Of a stretch of DNA of 64,000 nucleotides, positions 1-9,035 are shown one piece after another; position 1 is the first letter of the stretch; each line of letters starts with the position of its first letter. The position numbers were made by a program, and so were the translations under genes. The stretch comes from Tritrichomonas musculus. Its lineage: Eukaryota > Parabasalia > Tritrichomonadida > Tritrichomonadidae. A model generated the notes under the pieces. It saw only the letters and a program-made list of their open reading frames with translations. It made no database searches and was not told the origin of the DNA. The stretch covers positions 1,674,001 through 1,738,000 of the forward strand of contig JAPFFF010000009.1 in the NCBI GenBank assembly GCA_039105265.1, written 5' to 3'.

Positions 1-550
1 TAATACAGACTTTTATTGGTGATGAGTTCTACATGATCAAAATCTCAATTCACTGTACATTAATTTGAATATCATATTAGCAAAAAAACTTATTTTTTAT
101 ATCAGATTTTTTTTCGTTTTTAGTGATTTGTAGCCAAAAGTATGTCTGTTAAGCCCAGAAGATAGTCATGTAGCTATTATTTTTATTTGTCTTTGTTTCT
201 GGGAGATATCAAATTGAAATCAAATACTAATACACACATGTGTGACCTTGCTCGCAGTAATCAAATGAATTATTTTCATATGAATTGTTCAATTTAACTC
301 TATAGGAATAGTTTTCTTTTTTTCATTAATTATTCATTAATTATATAAAAAATAGATTAACAATAATCCAAAAATTATCATAATTCTATTTTAATAAACA
401 TTTATATATAATTATTTTATTTTATTTATTTTCATTTTTGTAAAAAATTGATTTTGAATGATTTATTTGATGTAAAAGGTGCCGATTTTGGACTTTACAA
501 AAAACGGTTATTGTAAAAGGTGCCGATTTTGTCCAAAAAAAAGTCTACCA
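1..550. other. AT-rich non-coding stretch with a short direct repeat
   Basis: No convincing reading frame is seen on either strand. A 20-base sequence, TGTAAAAGGTGCCGATTTTG, occurs twice in the same orientation at 471-490 and 512-531, just outside the left arm of the foldback at 551-760. The rest is low-complexity A/T sequence. Confidence 0.6.
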
Positions 551-760
551 ATAAAAACCATAACGTTCTCCTCCATGGTTTTTATGGTTTTTATTTCAAT
601 GCATTTTGATCGGAAATGATCGTTTTCCTCACAAATAAAAACCAAAAAATCATAAAAAACGTTTTTTGGTTTTTATTTGAATGCTTTTTGATCGGAAATG
701 ATCGAAACGCATTCAAATAAAATCCATAAAAACCATGGAGGAGAACGTTAAGGTTTTTAT
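551..760. repeat. Foldback (inverted-repeat) element
   Basis: The left arm (about 551-606) and right arm (about 704-760) are near-perfect inverted copies over more than 50 bases, sharing the core AACGTTCTCCTCCATGG and its complement. Between them a second inverted pair is centred near 660, and the stretch GATCGGAAATGATCG occurs in direct orientation at about 608 and 690. The whole could fold into a long hairpin. No target-site duplication is obvious and no coding capacity is seen, so this is either a non-autonomous foldback/MITE copy or a structural palindrome. Confidence 0.7.
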
Positions 761-1068
761 TTTTTTTTATTTTGGGTGTAAAATGGCATAAAAGTGTCTA
801 TTAAATATTCATGGTGTAAAATGCCATATTAAAATATTACTCTAAAAAAATGAAGTATTTTTAATGAAAATTTTTGACAACAAAACTTAAAAACCACCAT
901 TAAAAACCAGTTTTGGATTTTAAATCTATGGAGGCTATTGTTGACATGCTTAAATAAACAAATATTAATGCTATATTATTTTAAAATGACTTTTTAATCT
1001 TATAAAAATATAATTTTAATTAAAATTATTAAATCAGCACATCCTATTTTGGATTTTACTTATTCAAT
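761..1068. other. AT-rich non-coding stretch
   Basis: No gene is seen. GTGTAAAATG occurs twice in direct orientation (near 777 and 814), loosely recalling the GTAAAAGGTGCC repeat on the left side of the foldback. Otherwise low-complexity. Confidence 0.5.
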
Positions 1069-1081
1069 TTCGATACCAGGG

Positions 1082-1660
1082 CAGGGATGGCCAACGTTGA
1101 CGTTGAGCTCGTTGAATTTAATAACGTCTCGTTCATTGACAGTCAACGATCAACGACGTTGAGCCCGTTAAGGTCAACGAAATGAACGACCATCAACGAA
1201 GCTCTCAACGTTCAGATAACATTGAAAAAACGAACGAGTTAACGTTAATTCATATTATATTATGAAAAAGTTTTTTTTATCTATTTAAAATTTTAACTTT
1301 TTGATATATTTTTCTTCAACCATTCCATTTTTTTCCATAAAATAATTACAAAAGCAAGAGTATGATTAAATTTTAAGAATAATGAAGAGTGTAAAAGCAA
1401 TAATTTTCTAATTCAAAATTAATTAGTATTTGTTCATTATGAACAATTCTATTTTCATGTAAAAATACAATATATAACTTTGACTTCAATTCGTTGAATT
1501 AAAATTGAAAAAAGTTAAAAAGTGACATATTTTTGGACGATCATTTTCAATGTCATTTGCCACGTTGGCGCAGACATCATTTCAACGTTGACAACGTTGA
1601 TAACGAAGAGCTCCTAAACTGTCTCTCCGTTATCAATTTTTTAAACGTTGACCATCCCTG
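1082..1660. mobile_element. Non-autonomous hAT-like element (A), inserted in the left end of B
   Basis: Begins CAGGGATGGCCAACGTTGAC and ends AACGTTGACCATCCCTG, an inverted pair with one mismatch in 17. It is bounded by a perfect 8-bp duplication TACCAGGG at 1074-1081 and 1661-1668. Those eight bases include the first five bases of element B, so A landed in B's terminal repeat. Its right part resembles B's right part (both carry a TTTTTGGACGATCA stretch and a similar terminal AACGTTGAC block), so A and B belong to one family of roughly 0.5-0.6 kb. No coding capacity. Confidence 0.87.
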
Positions 1661-1686
1661 TACCAGGGTTGGCAAACGTTGACGTT

Positions 1687-1710
1687 AGTAGTGAGGAGTG
1701 TGCGGGATCC

Positions 1711-1784
<74 letters not shown>

Positions 1785-1991
1785 GTGATCACTGTGACCT
1801 TCAAATATGGGTCAGTAATGGCTGTCATAGGTGACCATCAATATCACCCATGATACTGGCCACTTATTCCTATTCATGAGCATCACTTGGGGTCAATTCA
1901 AAAATAGTCAGGTGGCCTTCAAATATGGGTCAGGAATGGGGGCCATTTACGTAATTCTATCTGACCTGGATCCCGCACACTCCTCACTACT
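1687..1991. mobile_element. Short element (C) with 26-bp perfect inverted ends, inserted in B
   Basis: Bases 1687-1712 and 1966-1991 are perfect inverted copies over 26 bp (ends AGTAGTGAGGAGTGTGCGGG). The hexamer GACGTT flanks both sides (1681-1686 and 1992-1997), consistent with a 6-bp target duplication. Inside are an AGT microsatellite and two direct copies of CCTTCAAATATGGGTCA (near 1797 and 1916). The ends are unlike the CAGGG ends of A and B, so this is a different family. The frame at 1831-2028 overlaps its right end and is not a gene. Confidence 0.78.
1711..1784. repeat. (AGT)n microsatellite
   Basis: About 24 uninterrupted AGT units lie just inside the left inverted repeat of element C. 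Uninterrupted purity suggests it is young and probably variable in length between strains. Confidence 0.97.
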
Positions 1992-2496
1992 GACGTTAAA
2001 ATCGTTGAACAAAATGATATATCGTTGAATTGAATGTCAACGTCAGCGACATTAAAGCCATTGATTATAACCGTTTCAATTTGGTCATAACGACATGTTA
2101 ACGTTGAAATAATGTTGAATCAATGAATTAAATTAACGTTATGCTTATTGAAAAGTTGAATTTTTTTGAGAGACAACTTTTTCTGAAAAAAACTTTATCA
2201 ATTCAATTTATATTTGGTATGATTTAATGAAGTATTATTATTTTGAAAAAATTAGTAAATATCATTATCATATCTATATAAATACCAAATATACACATGT
2301 TACAGAAATGATAATTTAATTTTAAATCAACGACGATAGAAATAAAAAAGTGTCATTTTTTTGGACGATCAATTTCAACGAAACACTTATCGTTGATCGT
2401 TGACGTTGAAATAACGAAGTTAACGTTGACAACGAGCCACCAAAAAAATGACACCGTTGATCAATTTTTTCAACATTGACCATCCCTGTTAGATAC

Positions 2497-2711
2497 TTGA
2501 TCATTCAGTTTCATTATTTACGTATCCCATTTCGGCATCTATTCATTCGAATTCGTTAAGGGTGTAGTATATTTTTTTTTTTTTTTTTTTAATTTAATTG
2601 GCATCATTCTATTATTTATTTTATAAATAAGCTGTGGAATTTTTTTAGAGATTTTTATTTACTTTTTTTTTCGAATTTATGATATAATTATTAGAAAATA
2701 TAATTAATGTA
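2497..2711. other. Spacer with a T tract
   Basis: Short AT-rich spacer between the nested hAT-like elements and the Tc1-like element, with a 19-base T run at 2572-2590. No gene seen. Confidence 0.6.
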
Positions 2712-4056
2712 GAATCAAAAAACGATAAGACAGTTTTTGAATTAATCTAATTCAATTTTCAATGCAAGGTGTATTATCGTTTTTGAAACTTTTTCAATGA
2801 TTAAATACTAAAAATATTAAAATTAATTTATTAATTTAAGTTTAAATTATTATTAATAACCTGTTTGCATACCATTTGAATTTATGCATGCTAATAAACG
2901 ATTTGGAACAGATGAAATTAAATTTTGAATAATTTGATTTGAAACATTTCCCCAAGTATCAAAAGAAATATGAATAAGTTGTTCAACAGATGGTGGCTAC
3001 AGTTCCTCAACTCTTTTCTTTATAATTCCCCAGAGATTCCCAATGGGATTGAGATCTGGGGAATTTGCAGGCCAGTCTTTGAGGACATTACAATAAGTTG
3101 TCAAATAATCCATTGTGTCTGATGCTGTATGAGGTGTGGCTCCGTCTTGTACTAGGAACCAATTATTATAACCATATGCAGAATTCATTTCTGGAATAAT
3201 CCCTGCATTATCTATGAATTCGTCTACATAATAAATCGAATCTACGCTTTGATCAATGGAAATCAATGGCGATTTCCATTTTGCGGATATTCCACCAAAT
3301 AGCATAACTTTTTTAGTGTATTTTGAAGTTGGATTTTGAACAAACTTTTCATTGAACTCGCCTCTTTTTCTCCAGACCCAGCGGTGATTGTTGTTTAAGT
3401 CAAATGAAGATTCATCAACGAAAATGGCCTTTGACCAATCTGTGTTTCCTTGAATATGCTTGTTGGCAAATGCGAGTCGATTTACTCTTTGCCATGCTGT
3501 GATCTCGAAAGTTTTGATCGGTGGGAGATAATTATATTTTAGTTCAAGTCGAATACTGTTTACGGTGCCATATGATGCACTTGGTAGAGTTTCTGTACTT
3601 TTGAGAATGTTAGAAATGGTTTTGCTAGGCATTCTGCGATTCTGTTGTATGATCGAATCTATTGTTTGAATCAATTCAGGAGTTTTAATAGTAGGCCTTC
3701 CAATATGGACATTTTGATTCATCAATGTTCCATTGTTAAGTTCTTTTCGAACTTTGCCAATGAAACCTCTGGAATGACCAGTAATTCTACTTATTTCAGA
3801 ATTATTGTGTCCTGCTCCAATTAATTGAACAAGTTTTAATCGAGATCGAATCATATTGTTTGGCATTGTGTATTGAGTTTGTGCATTCATCATGTAAAAT
3901 AATAAAAATGAAGCTTAAACCAAACATTTATTCAAAAATTGAATATAGGTCAAAAAAATGATAATACATAATTGGCTGATAACAAAATTATGTATTAATT
4001 TTTTTCACCATAACGATAAAATTGCATTGAAATAGGTGTCTTATCGTTTTTGATTC
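2712..4056 (-). mobile_element. Tc1-like DNA transposon (DD34E type), decayed
   Basis: Ends GAATCAAAAAACGATAAGAC (left) and the complement of GTCTTATCGTTTTTGATTC (right) form inverted repeats of about 22 bp that differ by one A in the run. Each end abuts TA (2710-2711 and 4057-4058), the Tc1/mariner target duplication. The 1345-bp length fits a complete element carrying one transposase gene on the minus strand. A further copy of the right-end motif, TTATCGTTTTTGA, sits inside the left end near 2774-2786 in direct orientation, perhaps from an earlier rearrangement. The transposase it carries is inactivated, so this copy is probably immobile unless helped in trans. Confidence 0.88.
2853..3893 (-). 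pseudogene. Tc1-like transposase, inactivated
   Basis: The N-terminal half has helix-turn-helix character (about residues 12-50 and 65-110). The catalytic core follows: first Asp in FVDESSFD, second Asp in VQDGATPH, then NSPDLNPIGNLW. In Tc1-like DD34E enzymes the last block reads NPIE; here the Glu codon is GGG (3039-3041), giving Gly. An in-frame TAG at 2997-2999 ends the frame after EEL at 298 residues, yet the family's C-terminal block continues in frame beyond it (PPSVEQLIHISFDTWG) to a TAA at 2853-2855. A single C-to-T change from CAG would explain the TAG. So there are two separate lesions: nonsense plus loss of the catalytic Glu. Family assignment is secure; inactivity is a strong inference. 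Confidence 0.88.
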
Positions 4057-4240
4057 TACTTTACAATAATTTTTCGATTTTTTCCTTTTAAACCAATAAA
4101 AATCCTCACTACAAGGATTTAAATAAAATCCTTGTTTGATGCTCCATATCTTTGAATATTCATCGAAAAAAGGTCATTTGTAATGAGTATTTAAATATTC
4201 AATCATATTTCTCTCAATAAATAATAAATTTCAAAAAACT

Positions 4241-4456
4241 CAACATTAGTTTTTTTAACTCTTGCTATCTTTATATTACTGCATTAATCAATCTTCTATC
4301 ATGAGAATTGAATGACTACATATATTTTGAAAAACCTCGATTTTATATAGAAAATAGACGATTTTTTAAAAATGTATGTAGTCATTCAATTTTCAAGATA
4401 AAACGATTTCATCCTAATATGGTATTGTATACTCTATTAAGAAAAAACTAATGTTG
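4241..4456. repeat. Foldback element with two concentric inverted pairs
   Basis: The outer pair is 4241-4258 (CAACATTAGTTTTTTTAA) with 4437-4456; the inner pair, about 20 bp, is 4303-4322 with 4375-4394 around AATTGAATGACTACATA. The two pairs share one axis, as in a MITE or foldback element. No clear target duplication and no coding capacity. Confidence 0.6.
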
Positions 4457-7115
4457 GGATATTTAGGATTTTCCATTTGTGGAAGAAAATGAAAATATTG
4501 ATTTTAATTTTCTATAAGACGAAATAAGTTTTAGAAAAAACAAAAAATATATGTTTCCAATCTAGACTTCACTTTTTGTACCAACCTTGTTCTACAAAGA
4601 ACGATAGAAAAAATACAAGGTTTGTACAAGGTATTTTTTATTGAAAATATTGAATACATAAAATAATCATATCTCTGAAAAAAGATAATATACTAAATAA
4701 TTTTTTGTGAATAAAAAGGTGGGTGGAGTTTTGTTTGGAATAAAAAATCTTTTATTTGATATATTATATTTATAATATAATATTAATTGGAATTATTAAT
4801 TATTTATAAGTATTTATTCGTTGATCGCAGCTAAATATATGTTTTTATTTTTCAGTCGTCATTGAATTTTTTTGAATAGGAATAATTGAAAAAATTAAAA
4901 TAAAATAAAATATGTATTTTTTATTATAATACTCTTGGGTTTTAACTATTTACATACGCAATTGATCATTTTCTTTTTTGAATGGAATGCTAAGTCTTTT
5001 CAATATGAGAATTGGCTAATAAAAGTTTTGATTATTCACTAAAAACTTTTTTTAGAGTTGCAAAGTATGATTTTTTAAACGATCATTACTTATGATTCAT
5101 TTTGAAAATTTGAATTTCAAAGAGAATTTTCTTTTATTTTAATTGTGAATCTAGAATAAATATTGGATTCAACAAACATGGATTTTGATCTTTTTTTCTG
5201 AAGTTTTAGGCCTTTTGATGTCTAAATATGTGTTTTAAGAAATGAATTTTGGGACTATTGTCGATTAAACATAGAATTAATAGATTAGATTCTGTTGGTT
5301 AATTTAAAATTAAGCTCCTTAGGCTTGAATATTTCATTTTATGATAATCTCAAGTAAGTTTAAAAATAGTTTCTTGTATGTTTTCATTTATTTATGTATA
5401 TTTATAGAATATGAAAATTTACAAATTGAGAAAAGAATCTAATATCTCACAAAATTTGTGTTATATCATTGAATTATTTAATAATTAATACTTGATTATT
5501 TAATAGGTTATATAATATAATTATTATCTATTTATTTGTGTTGTTATTTGTTTACATTTTTTTTCATTTTTAAATATATATTATTAAATAATCAATAAGA
5601 TATAATAATGTAACAAAAAATAATATCATAATACAAATTTTAAAACAAATATATTTATATTAAAATACTGTTTTTATTTGATATATATGATTATATATTG
5701 TTTATATATTTATATATATGTTATTATAATATTTATATATTTATATTTCTGTTATATATTGAGATAATACATTTTTTAATAATACGGTTTGAATTCAAAA
5801 TTTTGAATATATTTTCTGAGTACCATTTTGTATGGTTTATTTTAATTGTAAAATAGCGGTTATATTGAAAAGAGAAAAAGCCCCTGAAAAAGCATTCACT
5901 TTTTCTAAAAATAAATTTTATATTTTTACAAAAAATTCATAGAATAACGTATAAACTAAACAAAAAGAAAAGATAAACTTATCAATTTTTATAATTCAAA
6001 AATACTCCAATCACATTCAAATTTTTTTTGAGTGTATATCTTTTTATAATAATTATAAATGTATTTTTATTTGCATATGTTATTATTTATATACTACAAA
6101 AATTAATAAAAAATCAAAAAATTATAGCTACTGTCATCATATTAATCCAAATATTTGTTTCAATTTCTAAAAAATAATAAAATATAAAAATAATGGTGAT
6201 GCTCGAGTAAAATGTGAATTATATTTTTTTAAATTGATTAAAAATAAATATAAAGATATATATTATAATATAATAAATAAAATATAACTGAATTGCTAAA
6301 TTTTTTCCAAAATGTGACAAAAATCTCCGATTTCACAATTTTATGAAACAATTGACGAATAATTAATTCTGATTTATATTCGGTAATAAATGCTTGTATA
6401 TATATTTGATTTGCTAATATTTAATTTTATTCATTGCTTCAAAAAACTTCATTTGATGTAAAAATCACTACTTAAAATATTTGCAAATAAATCATTATTT
6501 ACACTTAATATTCATAATACAATTTATTATATAAAAAAAGACTAATTTAAAAAATATAATAAACATAAAATATTATTATATTACTAATAAAATTTCGAAG
6601 AAAAAGATTCAATATTTAGCCAATCAAAAATTTTTTTGAGTCCCCACACATTTGTGAATAAATAAAATAGCAATTAAATTATTTTATAAAATCATTTTTG
6701 TAAAAGTAAAATGCATTTTTTAAAAATCATTTTATGTAAAGGTGAAATGATTGACCATTTTATAAAAAGCATATAATCACTCATTGAGTAAACCAATTAA
6801 CATTACTCAAGATTTCTAGATTATTTACTATTATAATATTGTTTTATAAACTTTTAATTTCTTTTTAACATATAAAACCAATACTAAAAAGCGATTATAT
6901 AAAATATAAACTTAAGTGCCTCGAAATTTTAATGTTATCTGTTCATTGATTTTTTTTTAATAAAATTTAATTTGAAAACTTGATATTTTTGCCAAAAACA
7001 TGCAAATACAACAACAAAAATAGGGATTAAAGAATATAAACATTAAAAAGTTACGTTAAGGAATTTGTGATGTGAAAAAGTAAAGGCTATTCCAAACTGA
7101 TTTTTGGGGAATCGT
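4457..7115. other. Gene-free AT-rich stretch
   Basis: About 2.7 kb of very AT-rich sequence with frequent stops in all frames, many short TATA-type runs, and no frame, RNA gene or strong repeat that I can support. Confidence 0.6.
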
Positions 7116-7502
7116 ATTTTTCTACGCCACTTTTTGAAAACTTTTAAACTTTTTGAATACTTTTTTATACATTTTTTATTCAATTTTTGCTAAATAATGC
7201 ATCAATATTTAGTTCAAATGGCTTCCCGATTCATCCAGCAATTCAAGGAACCTGATTCGGCTTCGCTCAGCCCCGTGGTGATCACTGGTGCGTATATTCA
7301 TGAAAAATTATGTAAAAATAAAAAAAAATTATATCAAAAAAAGCAAATAGTTAAAACTTTAAGGAAAAATTTAAATTTATGATTTTTTTGGTTAATTTTC
7401 TTAACAGAGTAAGTTAAATTTCACCTTAAGATGGTGGTTTTTTACTTTCCATGAGTAGCTACTCATGGATAGAAAAACCATTCAAAAAGTGGGGTAGAAA
7501 AA
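7116..7502. repeat. Inverted-repeat element enclosing a palindrome and a GC-richer segment
   Basis: The arms 7116-7137 (TTTTTCTACGCCACTTTTTG) and 7481-7502 match in inverted orientation with one mismatch in 22, and weaker similarity extends outward about 15 bases. Next to the right arm is a perfect 22-bp palindrome at 7448-7469 with centre GTAGCTAC. In the left half, 7197-7300 is strikingly GC-richer than its surroundings and includes CGGCTTCGCTCAGCC, which resembles part of the hairpin at 51818-51921. The open frame at 7197-7382 has no recognisable product. Possibly a non-autonomous transposon carrying captured sequence. Confidence 0.55.
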
Positions 7503-8687
7503 AAAGATTGTCCCTGATTTTTTAAATATTAAAGAACTATTTTTCGAAATCTGAAATGAACTAGAAAAGAAGTTAGAAAAAATAAAAATTGAGAGCAAAA
7601 GACGTTTATTTAGAAAAATTTATAATAATTCCTAAACTTATAAGTTAGGACTAAGAAAAATGCATCCAGCTAATTCATTACACAATTCCGCAAATATTGA
7701 ATAGAGTTTTTTAATGCTGAGTGAAAAAAATATTTATATATTTCAAAAAATATTTTATCTCCTGATTTTCAGCTAGCAGTGCAATAGGTTTTCGGAGTTA
7801 AAACTAATACATGAATTATTAAAGACGTTGCGATTTAATTAAAAATGGAATCAACAAAAGCCACTAGAAAATGAAGAAAATTCTTATGTATGCAAACTTA
7901 AAATAATAAATGTTTTTGTTCTATATAAGCTGGGATTTTGATATTTTAGAAATATTTATTGGCGAATTTGGATCAAAAACTTAATGTGTGCATATATCAA
8001 AGTTCATCATCTTGAAATATACAAGAATAAAAGAATTTTCCTATGAAATCAGGTTCATTGTTACTTTGGGAGATTTCTTTCTTTGTGAATACTAAAGGTA
8101 AAATAATGAGGATTTAAAGGTCAATTTTTATTTCTTAAGGTTCTCCTTCCCCAAAAAAATGTAAATCATTCAATATTGAATTAACTCATAGAATAAATAA
8201 TTCAATAGAGCATTTTTCGGAAAAAGTTTTGGTGAAAAATAAGATAATTTGGCCTCAACGATTAAATCTTATTTTATTCAAAATTTTATTGATTTTTTAA
8301 TTCAATGATTTCTATCTGTAAAAAAACAAAATCGATAAGATTTCATAAAAATATTATTATCAAATCATTTGAAATATATATCAATATAAATTTAATATTT
8401 TAATTTATTTTTAAAAACGATATTTATGCATATTTTATTTGTGAAATCTCATTGAATTTATTCTTTTAAATTTGAAAGGAGAACCTTAAATTATCTCAAA
8501 ATTCTTTCTATGGTTAAATTCAAAATATTCTATAAGATCTCAGAAAAAATTAACATTCTTTTATCTTAATGTTTTTAGTTTATTTTGTAATTATTATAGT
8601 ATATAAATATGAAGAAAAAATCACTTAATATCATATTTATATATAAAATATAAAAACCAAGTTTTCAAAGAAAAAATTGCGAGTATA
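7503..8687. other. Gene-free AT-rich stretch
   Basis: No supported gene or RNA is seen; AT-rich sequence with stops in all frames. The pentanucleotide-rich phrase AAGGTTCTCCTT near 8138 and its inverse AAGGAGAACCTT near 8476 form a weak distant inverted pair. Confidence 0.5.
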
Positions 8688-8958
8688 CCGTAATTCCAAA
8701 AATCTCAGATTTATTCAATTAATCTCAGACATTTTTGAGAAAACTTTTAATTATTTGAGAGATTTTATTCAATCTATAGAATTATTTTAAGAGTATATTT
8801 GTTCAATGATTTGAATAGACAATGATATTTGACCTTTTTTTTTCATTGAAAAAGTAGGAATTTTGAAAGTTTTTTGAAAAAAAATTGAAAGTCTTTCAGT
8901 GAGTTTTCTCAAAATGTCTGAGAATTTTTCTATATGTCTGAGATTCTTGGAATTACGG
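8688..8958. mobile_element. MITE with about 60-bp inverted ends and TA duplication
   Basis: The left end begins CCGTAATTCCAAAAATCTCA and the right end is its inverted copy, ending TTGGAATTACGG. Similarity runs about 55-60 bp inward (both arms contain CTCAGACATTTTGAGAAAAC-like sequence with small differences). TA dinucleotides at 8686-8687 and 8959-8960 fit a Tc1/mariner-type target duplication. Length is 271 bp with no gene. It lies about 75 bp upstream of the ATPase-like gene at 9036, so it may sit within that gene's promoter. Confidence 0.78.
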
Positions 8959-9035
8959 TACACCCTTAAATGATAAATTTCTAAGCCTATCGTTGATCTT
9001 CTCAATAAATTAATAATATAAAAGTAATCAAAGTT

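Larger units (their letters stand above)
1077..2488. mobile_element. Non-autonomous hAT-like element (outer layer, B), split by two later insertions
   Basis: Left end CAGGGTTGGCAAACGTTGAC; right end CAACATTGACCATCCCTG, whose complement begins CAGGGATGGTCAATGTTG, so the ends form terminal inverted repeats. The flanks 1069-1076 (TTCGATAC) and 2489-2496 (TTAGATAC) match at 7 of 8 bases, as expected for an aged 8-bp target-site duplication. CAGGG-type ends with 8-bp duplications are the hAT signature. Removing the two inserted elements and their duplications leaves about 514 bp with no transposase frame. Many AACGTTGA-type motifs in both orientations fill the interior and may be subterminal transposase sites. 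Confidence 0.8.

Noticed and set aside
1831-2028. 65-codon frame
   Set aside because: It runs across element C's right inverted repeat and its target duplication, so it is transposon sequence read by chance.
7197-7382. 61-codon frame MHQYLVQMASRF...
   Set aside because: Gene-like composition in its first 100 bases only, then AT-rich noise; lies inside an inverted-repeat element and has no recognisable product. Kept as a finding about the element, not as a gene.
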